15,816 nt of DNA from CAYGBM01 sp964348225 (GCA_964348225.1 CAYGBM010000021.1:1-15816), one strand, 5' to 3'. Counted from the first letter of the stretch, positions 5,256 to 12,340 are shown. Translations and numbers: made by a program. The notes: generated by a model from the letters alone, not told the origin.

Positions 5256-6659
5256 TTATTTGCTTTGCTTGAGAGCCTCAAAGGCTTCTTTGTTGTTTAT
5301 GCAGCCAGGATCTGGTGCTTTGTAGTCATTGAAATAAGCATAGGCTCTTGCTCGACAGCCACCGCATAGTGCTCTGTGGTCACATTCTCCACAGTGTCCT
5401 TTTAAGTCTTCTCTTTCCCCAAGCTCTTTTAAAATAGGCGAGTTGTTCCAAATATTAATAAATTTCTGCTTTTTGAGATCACCCCCTGGAATAGGCATAA
5501 AAACGCAAGGGGTTACTATTCCGTCTGGCTGGATAGCACAATAAGCCCTTCCTACCCCACAACCCCCTATAAACTCAGCTAATAATTTTGCTTTTTCACC
5601 CTGGAGCGAGGTGTAATGGGAGCTGGGTATTACTTTTTGGCTGCCTCCTGCCATGCAGACACGGGCATATTGAGGAGCTGTAGTCATGCAAGCAATACCT
5701 CCTTTGAGATGATGTTTGTAGAGGATTTTTAGCATTTCTTCTCTTTGCTCAGGAGTTAAATCCATATCTAACATATTTTTCCCTCGGCCTGTTGGAATAA
5801 AATTAAAGGTATAGAATACGTTTGCTCCCAACTTTTGAGCAAACAAAATTAAGTCTTCCAGCTCAGCAAAGTTTATCTGGGTAATAGTGGAGGCAATGCC
5901 CACTCTCAAGCCTTCCTGAGCCACTGCATTTTTAATTCCTTTAACTGTTCTCTCCCAGAACCCAGGGATTCCCCTGAATTCATCGTGCACCTCTGGTTTG
6001 GTACTATCCAAGCTAATTTCTACATAATTTACTCCACAGCTAACCATTTTCTTGGCCATCTCAGGGGTAATTAAAGTTCCGTTGGTCGCAATAGAAACAT
6101 ACAAATTTCTTTCATGGGCTCTTTTTAAAACTTCCCATATGTCTGGATCTATCAGAGGCTCTCCTCCAGAGAAAGCCAAAGCAAAAACATCTTGGTCTGC
6201 TAATTGGTCTACCACATCTAAACGTTGTTTCAAGCTCAATTCTCCTTTAAGTTTCTCTCCTGCATCCTGATAGCAGTGTCTGCATCTCAGATTACAGAGG
6301 TTGGTAAAATTCCAAACTACAGTGGGTGGAGCTGTAAAAAACTGCGGGTGCTGAAAGCCATAATTACCTATGGATCTCATAATAAGGGTGATGCCATGCC
6401 GGAAAAGGGGGTTAGAAAGTTTCTCTCTAACCTGTTTTTTGCTTTGACCAAAAATAATCCTCCCAAATTCAAAGAAAAGGAAAAAAGGAAAAATCTTTGC
6501 CTTTTCTTTAAAGGAAAGAATAGTCTTGTCTCCAGTATAAAAGATAAAAACCCCTTCCAATAAACTCCTTTTTTTGTTTTTCTTCTTCGCTAACTTAGCA
6601 AAAACCCAACGGTTTATTCTATTCTTTAGGAAGAATTTTATAAAATAAGTTAAATCCAT
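5256..6659 (-). CDS. Radical SAM/SPASM enzyme
   Basis: This 467-aa iron-sulfur enzyme has a radical SAM core with CNLRCRHC (C122, C126, C129, the CxxxCxxC site of the SAM-binding 4Fe-4S cluster) and GGEP (165-168). A C-terminal SPASM/twitch domain has C367, C374, C385, C423, C426, C432, C435 and C453, enough for two auxiliary clusters. An N-terminal extension of about 110 residues is basic with a hydrophobic stretch (FPFFLFFEFG, 57-66), perhaps membrane-associated. SPASM proteins modify peptides or small molecules, for example RiPP maturases, PqqE and the haem-pathway AhbC/AhbD group. The substrate cannot be told. It lies alone on the minus strand between the two sigma cassettes, with its own strong promoter; the nearby small secreted peptides are a possible but untested substrate. 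Confidence 0.88.
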   Translation of the reverse strand: MDLTYFIKFFLKNRINRWVFAKLAKKKNKKRSLLEGVFIFYTGDKTILSFKEKAKIFPFFLFFEFGRIIFGQSKKQVREKLSNPLFRHGITLIMRSIGNYGFQHPQFFTAPPTVVWNFTNLCNLRCRHCYQDAGEKLKGELSLKQRLDVVDQLADQDVFALAFSGGEPLIDPDIWEVLKRAHERNLYVSIATNGTLITPEMAKKMVSCGVNYVEISLDSTKPEVHDEFRGIPGFWERTVKGIKNAVAQEGLRVGIASTITQINFAELEDLILFAQKLGANVFYTFNFIPTGRGKNMLDMDLTPEQREEMLKILYKHHLKGGIACMTTAPQYARVCMAGGSQKVIPSSHYTSLQGEKAKLLAEFIGGCGVGRAYCAIQPDGIVTPCVFMPIPGGDLKKQKFINIWNNSPILKELGEREDLKGHCGECDHRALCGGCRARAYAYFNDYKAPDPGCINNKEAFEALKQSK

Positions 6660-6676
6660 AATCTTTGTGATAATTA

Positions 6677-6705
6677 ATTATAACCGAAAATACCCAAAAA
6701 GTCAA
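6677..6705 (-). promoter_or_regulatory. Strong promoter of radical SAM gene
   Basis: On the minus strand TTGACT (6705-6700) and TATAAT (6682-6677) are separated by 17 bases, close to the full consensus. The -10 lies about 17 bases before the ATG at 6659, giving a very short leader without a Shine-Dalgarno sequence. It points away from the copy B leader that begins at 6721. Confidence 0.75.
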
Positions 6706-6720
6706 CTCGTTTTTTGCTTA

Positions 6721-6800
6721 TGAGATTTTTTTTGGTTTGAGTTGTATTACTTAATAGAAAGGTCGAAAGAGATTATATAAGACGTACTAAAAACAGGCTT
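6721..6800 (+). promoter_or_regulatory. Conserved leader upstream of peptide gene, copy B
   Basis: This 80-base block is nearly identical to 3661-3740 (about six differences, for example ttaatag for tttatag and tatataagacgtact for ttttagaagacctatt). The conservation across non-coding DNA marks it as a control region shared by both cassettes. The transcription start is not assigned. Confidence 0.5.
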
Positions 6801-6965
6801 ATGTTCAAAACAAACATAATCCTACTGACTACTGGTACAGCCCTGGTTTTACTTCTTGGAACCATGATTGCGAGGCGCGGCTTAGCGAAAGCTCACGGTC
6901 CGCCTCCCCTCATAGACTCTCAACAATTTTATATGGAGATGATGAATCGTGAACATTGTATCTAG
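6801..6965 (+). CDS. Small secreted His/Met/Cys peptide, copy B
   Basis: This 54-aa paralogue of the peptide at 3741 begins MFKTNIILLTTGTALVLLLG. It has a signal sequence and an Ala-Lys-Ala signal peptidase site (29-31), predicting a mature peptide that begins HGPPPLID and ends MEMMNREHCI. Shared mature residues are HGPP, DSQQ, YM, MMNR and HC. The outer residues vary (S/P, G/E, M/I), so the His, Met and Cys positions appear to be the constrained ones. The ORF ends 15 bases before the copy B inverted repeat. Function is unknown; a metal- or redox-reactive envelope peptide linked to the ECF sigma is the most economical reading. Confidence 0.7.
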   Translation: MFKTNIILLTTGTALVLLLGTMIARRGLAKAHGPPPLIDSQQFYMEMMNREHCI

Positions 6966-6980
6966 CCAAGAGGAGGAAAG

Positions 6981-7013
6981 CCAAACAAACAGATATCTTA
7001 TCTGTTTGTTTGG
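6981..7013 (+). repeat. Perfect 15-bp inverted repeat between peptide and sigma genes, copy B
   Basis: Arms 6981-6995 and 6999-7013 pair perfectly around loop tct, identical to the copy A core even though the surrounding bases differ. A G-U pair could extend it by one. A T-rich but interrupted run (tgtgtttgtgg) follows, so termination would be weak. Confidence 0.8.
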
Positions 7014-7028
7014 TGTGTTTGTGGAGTA

Positions 7029-7057
7029 TTGCCTGTTTTGAACAATTCATTTAATAT
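7029..7057 (+). promoter_or_regulatory. Candidate promoter of ECF sigma gene, copy B
   Basis: TTGCCT (7029-7034), a 17-base spacer and TAATAT (7052-7057) sit at the same place as the copy A pair, with a better -10 than copy A. It would give a leader of roughly 17 bases before the ATG at 7081. Confidence 0.5.
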
Positions 7058-7080
7058 AAAGCATTGGTTTTTCTTTATTT

Positions 7081-7650
7081 ATGTCTTTGGCTGAAAAATT
7101 AGACGATGAAGATTTGGTAGTTTTTGTAAGGGAAAAAGATAAAGAGGCTTATGGTTTTATCGTTGACCGTTATGAGAAAAGAATATTTTATTATATCAAC
7201 CGGTTAATTAACAACCCAGAAGAAGCAAAAAATCTAACCCAGCAAACTCTTGTAAATGCCTATGTTAATATTTATAGCTTTGACAAAAATAAAAAGTTTT
7301 CTTCCTGGATTTACCGAATTGCCCATAACCTGGCTGTTAACTGGTTGAAAAAAAAGAAAGCATCTATTTCGCTTAGCCAAAACGAAATAGTAGCAAGTAA
7401 GGTGGCAGCAGAAATTGACGTTTTTGAAAGAGCAGCTGAAAATGAATTTAATGATAAAATGACTGCTTTGTTGAACGAGCTTCCAGCAAAATTCAAAGAA
7501 CCCTTTGTTTTGAAATATTTTGAGAAAAAAAGCTATGATGAAATATCAGACATTTTAAGAAAGCCCAAAAGCACCATTGGCACTTTATTACAAAGGGCCA
7601 AAGAAATATTAAAAAAAGAATTAGAAAAAACATATGGCAAAAGAAATTAA
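7081..7650 (+). CDS. ECF-type RNA polymerase sigma factor, copy B
   Basis: This 189-aa paralogue of the sigma factor at 4014 has the same region 2 (about 9-93) and region 4 (about 128-182). The -10-recognition stretch differs only by V/I and R/K, and the region 4 helix-turn-helix KSYDEISDILRKPKSTIGTL is identical, so the two should share target promoters. Differences gather in the linker (about 103-137: IVASKVAAEIDVFERAAEN), which is where anti-sigma contacts could diverge. It overlaps the next gene by 17 bases. Copy B leads into the intact Rieske-GltB gene, making that gene a candidate operon member or target. Confidence 0.93.
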   Translation: MSLAEKLDDEDLVVFVREKDKEAYGFIVDRYEKRIFYYINRLINNPEEAKNLTQQTLVNAYVNIYSFDKNKKFSSWIYRIAHNLAVNWLKKKKASISLSQNEIVASKVAAEIDVFERAAENEFNDKMTALLNELPAKFKEPFVLKYFEKKSYDEISDILRKPKSTIGTLLQRAKEILKKELEKTYGKRN

Positions 7651-8164
7651 ACAAGAGTTAATGTCGCAAATCAGAAAGGACGAGTTAAAGATGAAATCTA
7701 AGTGGCTATTTATTGCCAAAAAGCTGGGCCTTAAAAGCGGACTGGCTTTAACTATTTTACTTTTAATGTTTTTAATTAACGGTTTTTTCTATTACATAAA
7801 AACAAACAATGTTCTAATGCCCCTGCATTACGGACCTGCTTTTTGGCAAAAACTTCTGCACAGCCTGCCTTATGATTTAATACTTATTATTATTGTACTT
7901 GGGGTTGTGTTGAACTTTATTATCAAGAAGTTTGATTTTTCATACAAAAAACCATTCGTTTTCATATTCACTGCTTTTATTATTTTAACCATTATTGGAG
8001 CATTTGCTGTTTTTGCGACAGATTTTAATAATCTTCTAAAAGAAAACTTAGCGAAATGTCCCTTTAAAATTCCCTATATCAGCGATTTCTACCTTCGCCG
8101 CTGCGGCTGTAATTCTCCACCTGATATTAATGATTCAATTCTAAATAATATTGAAAGTGAATGA
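7634..8164 (+). CDS. Three-helix membrane protein, probable anti-sigma/sensor, copy B
   Basis: This 176-aa paralogue of the protein at 4567 has the same predicted topology: cytoplasmic basic N-terminus, helices near 36-54, 81-98 and 107-127, and an outside tail. The loop histidines (LHYGPAFWQKLLHSLP) and the block CPFKIPYISDFYLRRCGC followed by NSPPDIN are kept. The last ten residues and the membrane helices vary. Selection therefore appears to hold the extracytoplasmic His/Cys elements, as expected for a sensor surface. It ends with TGA, 22 bases before the Rieske-GltB start. Its anti-sigma role is inferred from the overlap with the sigma gene; no known anti-sigma domain is recognised. Confidence 0.7.
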   Translation: MAKEIKQELMSQIRKDELKMKSKWLFIAKKLGLKSGLALTILLLMFLINGFFYYIKTNNVLMPLHYGPAFWQKLLHSLPYDLILIIIVLGVVLNFIIKKFDFSYKKPFVFIFTAFIILTIIGAFAVFATDFNNLLKENLAKCPFKIPYISDFYLRRCGCNSPPDINDSILNNIESE

Positions 8165-8186
8165 ATTTAACTAAAATATTCAGCGT

Positions 8187-9827
8187 ATGAAGCTTAAAGA
8201 AAATCTAGACCAATTTATAAAGCCAGTTAAAGTGGGCCGTTTTTCTGATTTAAAAGAGAAAATCCCAAAAAGAATTAAAGTCAGTAAAACAGATTTGGTT
8301 GCTATTCGCTACAACACTAAAATCTCTGTGCTTTACGGAAGATGCCAGCACCGCGGCGCTTTGCTAAGCGATGGATTTATTGAAGGTGGCAATTTAATCT
8401 GCGGTTTGCATTTCTGGGATTATCGCTACGACACTGGCGTTAGTGAATATAATCCTGAAGAAAAGTTGCACAAGTTTTCTGCTGTTATTGATAACGACAA
8501 TGTCTATATTGACGAGCAAGAAATTATTGATTTTGAAAAAGAACATCCTTCACCTTTCAAGCCAGAAGAATATCTTGGCGATTACTTAGACACCTATCCT
8601 CAGCCAACCGAGCCCTACACCAATTACATCAAGCATTTAGCCAAGTACGGCTTGGAAAAATGGGGAAAACAAGGCAAGGTAGTGGCTATGGGCGTTGATA
8701 TAACCACCTTGCCCTCCTGGAACGATATTCAAATTCTGCCTGCCCAACTTGCTCAAAGACCCCTGCTTGAAGAAGAAAAAGTTAAAACAAAAGTAGTGAT
8801 AGGTCCGAGGGCAAAAAAGCCTCTTGAAATTTCAATGCCTGTTTTTGTTTCAGATATGTCTTTTGGCGCTTTATCTAAAGAGGCAAAAATCGCTTTAGCT
8901 AAAGGAGCTGAATTGGCAGGCACAGGCATTGCTTCTGGTGAAGGGGGCATGCTGGAAGAGGAACAAGCGAGCAACAGCCGTTATTTTTACGAATTAGCTT
9001 CTGCTGGTTTTGGCTTTTCTTGGGATAAAGTTAAAAAAGCGCAGGCTTTTCATTTTAAAGCAGGACAGGCTGCTAAAGTAGGAAGTGGTGGCTTTCTGCC
9101 AGGCAATAAAGTAACAGAAGAAATTGCAAAAGTAAGAGGCTTAAAGCCAGGTCAAGATGCTGTGAGCCCAGCAACCTTCCGCAAGCTGAAAACAGTGGAT
9201 GATTTCAGAAAAATTGCTGAGAAAATAAGAGAGATAACCGGAGGCATTCCCATTGGATTTAAAATGGCTGCTAGCCGCCTTGAACCAGATATAGACTTTG
9301 CCTTGGCTGTTGGTATTGACTACCTGATAATTGACGGCAGGGGAGGGGGCACGGGCGCTAGCCCCGAAATACTAAGAGACCATATTTGCATACCAACCAT
9401 ACCAGCCCTATCTAGAGCAAGAAAGCACCTTGACAGAGCAAAGGCCAAAAATATTACTTTGATTATTACTGGCGGCTTGAGAATAGCACCTGACTTTGTT
9501 AAGGCGCTTTCTTTGGGCGCTGATGCTGTAGCCATTGCCAACGCAGCCATCCAGGCAATTGGTTGTTTAGGAATGAGGGCTTGTGAAACAAATAACTGCC
9601 CGGTGGGTATTGCCACCCAAAAGGGCGGATTGCGAGCCCGCCAAATTATAGACAAATCAGCTAAACAGCTTTACAACTTTTTAACCTCAACCAACCAATT
9701 AATTAAGGTTTTAACAAAAGCCTGCGGCTACAACGACATTAAGAAGCTCAATCCCAAAAACCTCTCCACTTTCAATTACGAAATGCACCGTCTAACAAAC
9801 ATTCCCTTTGCTGGATCTGCTATATAG
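8187..9827 (+). CDS. Rieske-domain/glutamate synthase-like (GltB FMN domain) fusion protein
   Basis: This 546-aa oxidoreductase has two parts. Residues about 1-110 form a Rieske 2Fe-2S domain with CxH (C53, H55) and CxxH (C72, H75). Residues about 150-530 form the FMN-binding glutamate synthase central domain, with PVFVSDMSFGALS, GEGG, the FMN-phosphate-type GGTGASP and ITGGLR, and C460, C466 and C471 in the C-x5-C-x4-C spacing that binds the 3Fe-4S cluster of GltB. It lacks the glutaminase (class II amidotransferase) domain and the GltB C-terminal beta-helix, so it resembles stand-alone FMN-binding glutamate synthase family proteins. It may take electrons through the Rieske centre. Its substrate is uncertain and true glutamate synthase activity should not be assumed. 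It follows the copy B sigma cassette by 22 bases with no terminator between. Confidence 0.9.
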   Translation: MKLKENLDQFIKPVKVGRFSDLKEKIPKRIKVSKTDLVAIRYNTKISVLYGRCQHRGALLSDGFIEGGNLICGLHFWDYRYDTGVSEYNPEEKLHKFSAVIDNDNVYIDEQEIIDFEKEHPSPFKPEEYLGDYLDTYPQPTEPYTNYIKHLAKYGLEKWGKQGKVVAMGVDITTLPSWNDIQILPAQLAQRPLLEEEKVKTKVVIGPRAKKPLEISMPVFVSDMSFGALSKEAKIALAKGAELAGTGIASGEGGMLEEEQASNSRYFYELASAGFGFSWDKVKKAQAFHFKAGQAAKVGSGGFLPGNKVTEEIAKVRGLKPGQDAVSPATFRKLKTVDDFRKIAEKIREITGGIPIGFKMAASRLEPDIDFALAVGIDYLIIDGRGGGTGASPEILRDHICIPTIPALSRARKHLDRAKAKNITLIITGGLRIAPDFVKALSLGADAVAIANAAIQAIGCLGMRACETNNCPVGIATQKGGLRARQIIDKSAKQLYNFLTSTNQLIKVLTKACGYNDIKKLNPKNLSTFNYEMHRLTNIPFAGSAI

Positions 9828-9828
9828 C

Positions 9829-9856
9829 TTGACACTTATCTTTACCTTGTTAAAAT
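9829..9856 (+). promoter_or_regulatory. Promoter of cytochrome b5-domain gene
   Basis: TTGACA (9829-9834), a 16-base spacer and TAAAAT (9851-9856) begin two bases after the preceding stop codon. The ATG at 9888 lies 31 bases after the -10. It probably drives the three genes from 9888 to 11647. Confidence 0.65.
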
Positions 9857-9887
9857 AGGCTATATTAATTAAAAAAATAATAAAACT

Positions 9888-10406
9888 ATGAACAAAAAAA
9901 TAATCTTAATATTAATTATCATCATTGTTGCAGCAGCCATAGGCATTTTCATTTTAAGAGGAAACAAGACCGGCCAGCTTCCTCCCAAAAACGCTTGGGT
10001 TTGCGAAAACGGACAATGGATAAAAGCTGGTAATCCTACTGAACCCATGCCTTCTGAGTCTTGTCCCGTAGTAGAACCTGATGAGCCAATAATAGAGCCT
10101 GAGCTGGAAGAAACACCAGAAAATGGAGAAGATACTCCCGAGGAACTTCCCGACACAGCGCAGTTTACCATGGAAGAAGTCGCTAAGCATAACAGCAAAG
10201 AAGACTGCTGGCTTTTGATTGATGGTAAGATCTATGATGTCACCAACTTTATTGCTTCTCACCCAGGCGGTAATGAAATCCTAGCTGGCTGCGGCAAAGA
10301 CGCCACAGAGCTTTTTGAAACACGTCCAACCGGCTCAGGAACACCCCATTCTGAAAATGCCAGAGAAATAAGAGAAGGCTTTTATATCGGTGATTTAATT
10401 GAGTAG
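9888..10406 (+). CDS. Membrane-anchored cytochrome b5-domain protein
   Basis: This 172-aa protein has an N-terminal membrane anchor (about 5-23). A short Trp/Cys segment follows (AWVCENGQWIKAGNPTEPMPSESC, residues 36-59; a motif kind I associate with Patescibacteria proteins), then an acidic Pro/Glu linker (60-90). Residues about 92-171 are a cytochrome b5-like haem-binding domain: FTMEEVAKHN, DCWLLIDGKIYDVTNF, HPGG with H125 as one axial haem ligand, and H154 in GTPHSENA as the second. The domain would lie outside the membrane and carry single electrons. The next gene, 28 bases downstream, encodes a two-helix protein with two membrane histidines that could be its haem-bearing partner. No Shine-Dalgarno sequence is seen. 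Confidence 0.88.
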   Translation: MNKKIILILIIIIVAAAIGIFILRGNKTGQLPPKNAWVCENGQWIKAGNPTEPMPSESCPVVEPDEPIIEPELEETPENGEDTPEELPDTAQFTMEEVAKHNSKEDCWLLIDGKIYDVTNFIASHPGGNEILAGCGKDATELFETRPTGSGTPHSENAREIREGFYIGDLIE

Positions 10407-10434
10407 CACAATATTCTTTGAGAGCTTACACAAA

Positions 10435-10653
10435 ATGCTAACTCAAATAACCTATTTTCCAATCCTCGGCAAGCCCCTGATTATGTGGCTGGGCGTTATA
10501 ACTTTATTGTCGTTTTTGTTTACAGCGCTTATTGCTTTTTTGGATAAAAAAGGAATCAATAAAATACCCTTTAAATGGCATTCTATTTTGGCTAAAGTTT
10601 CTCTCCTTTTAGCCATTATTCACGCCATTTTAGGTATAGCTATTTATTTCTAA
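10435..10653 (+). CDS. Two-helix membrane protein with two possible haem-ligand histidines
   Basis: I place the start at the ATG at 10435 (72 aa), because the upstream TTG start at 10399 overlaps the previous gene. Two membrane helices are seen (about 14-36 and 47-70), joined by DKKGINKIPFKW. The second helix has H49 and H63, 14 residues apart, both predicted to lie on one face near opposite membrane sides. That spacing resembles paired haem-ligand histidines in b-type cytochromes. Two such proteins, or partner helices, would be needed to give each haem two ligands. It sits between the cytochrome b5-domain gene and another anchored protein, so membrane electron transfer is plausible. No family name is recognised. 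Confidence 0.65.
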   Translation: MLTQITYFPILGKPLIMWLGVITLLSFLFTALIAFLDKKGINKIPFKWHSILAKVSLLLAIIHAILGIAIYF

Positions 10654-10660
10654 CAAATAT

Positions 10661-11647
10661 ATGAAAAAAACAATTCTTATTATCATTCTTATTATTATTG
10701 CTGGTCTTTTGGTATGGTGGTACTTTGGCTCTCAAAATGCCCCTGTTGTCACCAACTTTGAAGAGTGTATTGCAGCTGGCAATCCAGTAATGGAAAGTTA
10801 TCCTCGGAGATGCAAGCATGGCGACCAAACCTTCATTGAGGTTATTATAAGAACTTTCACCCAAAATGATGGCCCGATAAATTGGTCTGTTGACATACCA
10901 TCTGACTGGTTTGCCTATGAAAATGGACCGACCGTCATTTTCACTCAAGATCCATACCTTGAGATCCCCACAAGCACCGAGCTCTTTGCTATTGGTCCAA
11001 GCTTTTATATCACATTACACAACATTACTGATATTGAAGGGATTACTTCGTATGAAGAGTGGCTTGATATAAACGGCATGACAGAAAAAAGTCCATTGTT
11101 TATAGAAAGCAAAAACGTGGAGATAGGCGAATATTCAATGAAACGGATTACCACAGAGGCTGCTGGCTCTGAAGGCGAGGTTTTGCACTATGTTTATTTT
11201 GCTGATGTCCAAAGAATTGTCACACTCAGCCAGTATCCGTATGATCCAAAATCAAACATTACTCAAGTGCTTGAAACTGCTGTGCAAACTTTCCACGTGC
11301 CCGAGCGCCAAGGAAATGGCGGAGGCATTCTGCCTTTTAAATCAGGTGTGAGCGGAATTGTAACGCTCGGACCGACCTGCCCTGTGATACGCGAAGATGA
11401 CGAATCCTGTGCTGACAAACCCTACAAAACAACAGTGCTGGTTATTGCAAACGGTCCCAAAAGCTCACCCTTTGCTGTGGTAGAAAGCGATGATGAAGGA
11501 CACTACAAAGTCATACTTCCGCCAGGCGACTATGGTATTCAGCCAGTGGGAGGCAACCCATTTCCACGTTGTGAAACAAAAAATATAACCATAGAGCCCG
11601 ATGCAATGCAGGAAGTAAACCTCTCCTGCGACACCGGCATCAGATAA
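10661..11647 (+). CDS. Membrane-anchored envelope protein with carboxypeptidase-regulatory-like C-terminus
   Basis: This 328-aa protein has an N-terminal membrane helix (about 4-22). A short motif FEECIAAGNPVMESYPRRCK (34-53) has two cysteines, of a kind I associate with many small-genome bacterial envelope proteins. A middle region (about 64-215) looks like a PsbP- or photosystem-type alpha/beta fold (SVDIPSDWFAYENGPTVIFT ... YEEWLDI ... YVYFADVQRIVTLSQYPYD) and is not assigned with confidence. The C-terminal domain (about 232-325) is a carboxypeptidase-regulatory/transthyretin-like beta fold with TLGPTCPV, VVESDDEGHYKVILPPGDYG and four cysteines, probably in disulphides. It starts 8 bases after the previous gene, probably in the same operon. 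Function is unknown. Confidence 0.72.
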   Translation: MKKTILIIILIIIAGLLVWWYFGSQNAPVVTNFEECIAAGNPVMESYPRRCKHGDQTFIEVIIRTFTQNDGPINWSVDIPSDWFAYENGPTVIFTQDPYLEIPTSTELFAIGPSFYITLHNITDIEGITSYEEWLDINGMTEKSPLFIESKNVEIGEYSMKRITTEAAGSEGEVLHYVYFADVQRIVTLSQYPYDPKSNITQVLETAVQTFHVPERQGNGGGILPFKSGVSGIVTLGPTCPVIREDDESCADKPYKTTVLVIANGPKSSPFAVVESDDEGHYKVILPPGDYGIQPVGGNPFPRCETKNITIEPDAMQEVNLSCDTGIR

Positions 11648-11677
11648 TGAAACCTGTAAATCCCAGAGATTAAAAGC

Positions 11678-11702
11678 AAAACAACCCCCAGGGGGTTGTT
11701 TT
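11678..11702. terminator. Bidirectional rho-independent terminator
   Basis: A perfect stem joins aacaaccccc (11680-11689) and gggggttgtt (11691-11700), extended by A-T pairs on each side. On the plus strand it runs into ttttcg; on the minus strand ttttgctttta follows. It lies between convergent genes ending at 11647 (plus) and 11755 (minus), so it can end both. Confidence 0.8.
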
Positions 11703-11754
11703 CGTTGTCTATGCAGATAGTATAGAATCTGAATAGAAAATTGTAGGGACTATT

Positions 11755-12174
11755 TTACCAATCCAAAATCCTACGGCGGCGAGGACTCACGGGACGCATA
11801 AGCTGACTACAATAAGTACACTTTATGACTTGCTTGGTACCTTCATCCTCAGTGTGTATTGTTCTCTTAGGATTGGAGAGACGCCCACATACAACACATT
11901 TTCCGTCGCTATCAAGAGCTTCTGGAAGCTCTTGATAATATATTTTCTCATCTCTTGCTGGAGAAGTTGAGGTTCTTCTATAGCTTGGCAACTCTGAACG
12001 TGACGACCTGTGAGATGATGAAGATGTGCCTTCTGTGAAATCTCTGGTCCATACTCTTTCATCTTTCCCCTGTACCTTGAGTTGATATTCCCCGGTAGTA
12101 GGGTTGTAATTCACTACAGCGCAAGCTTGATTCCCCAAATACACCTGTGTTCCGTTTTTTAACCGTCTTGGCAT
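11755..12174 (-). CDS. Small zinc-ribbon-like protein (CxxC...CxxC)
   Basis: I place the start at the ATG at 12174 (139 aa), because AGGAG lies 7-12 bases before it; an in-frame GTG at 12216 would begin upstream of this site. Residues 1-48 form a small basic beta-rich segment (MPRRLKNGTQVYLGNQACAV...GEYQLKVQGKDERVWTRDF) that looks Tudor/SH3-like. A Ser/Arg-rich disordered linker (50-75) follows. Then come C93, C96, C119 and C122, two CxxC pairs 22 residues apart as in zinc ribbons, and a basic tail (PRRRR). A nucleic-acid or ribonucleoprotein role is likely from composition, but I recognise no family. Its promoter candidate is at 12258-12286. Confidence 0.7.
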   Translation of the reverse strand: MPRRLKNGTQVYLGNQACAVVNYNPTTGEYQLKVQGKDERVWTRDFTEGTSSSSHRSSRSELPSYRRTSTSPARDEKIYYQELPEALDSDGKCVVCGRLSNPKRTIHTEDEGTKQVIKCTYCSQLMRPVSPRRRRILDW

Positions 12175-12257
12175 CTTTCCACTCCTTTCGTTGGTTATCA
12201 GTTCCGCCCGAAACACCTTTTTTATTTCCTCTATTCACAATTTAAGAATCCTCTTAA

Positions 12258-12286
12258 ACATTACCACTTTGCATCTCCAAAATCAA
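12258..12286 (-). promoter_or_regulatory. Candidate promoter of the zinc-ribbon-like gene
   Basis: On the minus strand TTGATT (12286-12281), a 17-base spacer and TAATGT (12263-12258) lie 84 bases before the SD-supported start at 12174. The -10 is only a partial match. Confidence 0.35.
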
Positions 12287-12299
12287 CCCAAAACTTTCC

Positions 12300-12323
12300 T
12301 TGAAAAAGCCTTTTTAAAGCAGT
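12300..12323 (+). repeat. 24-bp direct repeat with promoter-like content, copy 1
   Basis: This stretch matches 13540-13563 at 23 of 24 bases (ttgaaaaagcc against ttgaaaaaccc, then tttttaaagcagt in both). TTGAAA at its left end, a 17-base spacer and TATAGT (12323-12328) form a promoter-like pair pointing toward the 302-aa gene. Each copy precedes a gene of unknown function in this region. Confidence 0.5.
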
Positions 12324-12340
12324 ATAGTAGGGTAATGGAA

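Larger units (their letters stand above)
6721..8350 (+). repeat. Duplicated sigma-factor cassette, copy B
   Basis: This is the second copy of the unit described at 3661-5219. It contains the same leader, peptide gene, inverted repeat, sigma gene and membrane-protein gene in the same order. It continues into an intact Rieske-GltB fusion gene. Detectable homology to copy A ends about 160 bases inside that gene (near 8350). Confidence 0.9.

Noticed and set aside
6225..6563. A 112-aa plus-strand frame inside the radical SAM gene
   Set aside because: The minus-strand frame has a full radical SAM and SPASM motif set and a strong promoter, so this is a shadow.
3661..8350. The duplicated cassette as a composite transposon with the repeats as its ends
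   Set aside because: No transposase, no terminal inverted repeats and no target-site duplication are visible; the homology is diverged gene duplication.
9320..9655. A 111-aa minus-strand frame
   Set aside because: It is opposite the FMN and 3Fe-4S motifs of the Rieske-GltB gene, which are clearly the coding strand.
9869..10262. Two overlapping minus-strand frames of 109 and 102 aa
   Set aside because: They are antisense to the cytochrome b5-domain gene, which has both haem histidines.
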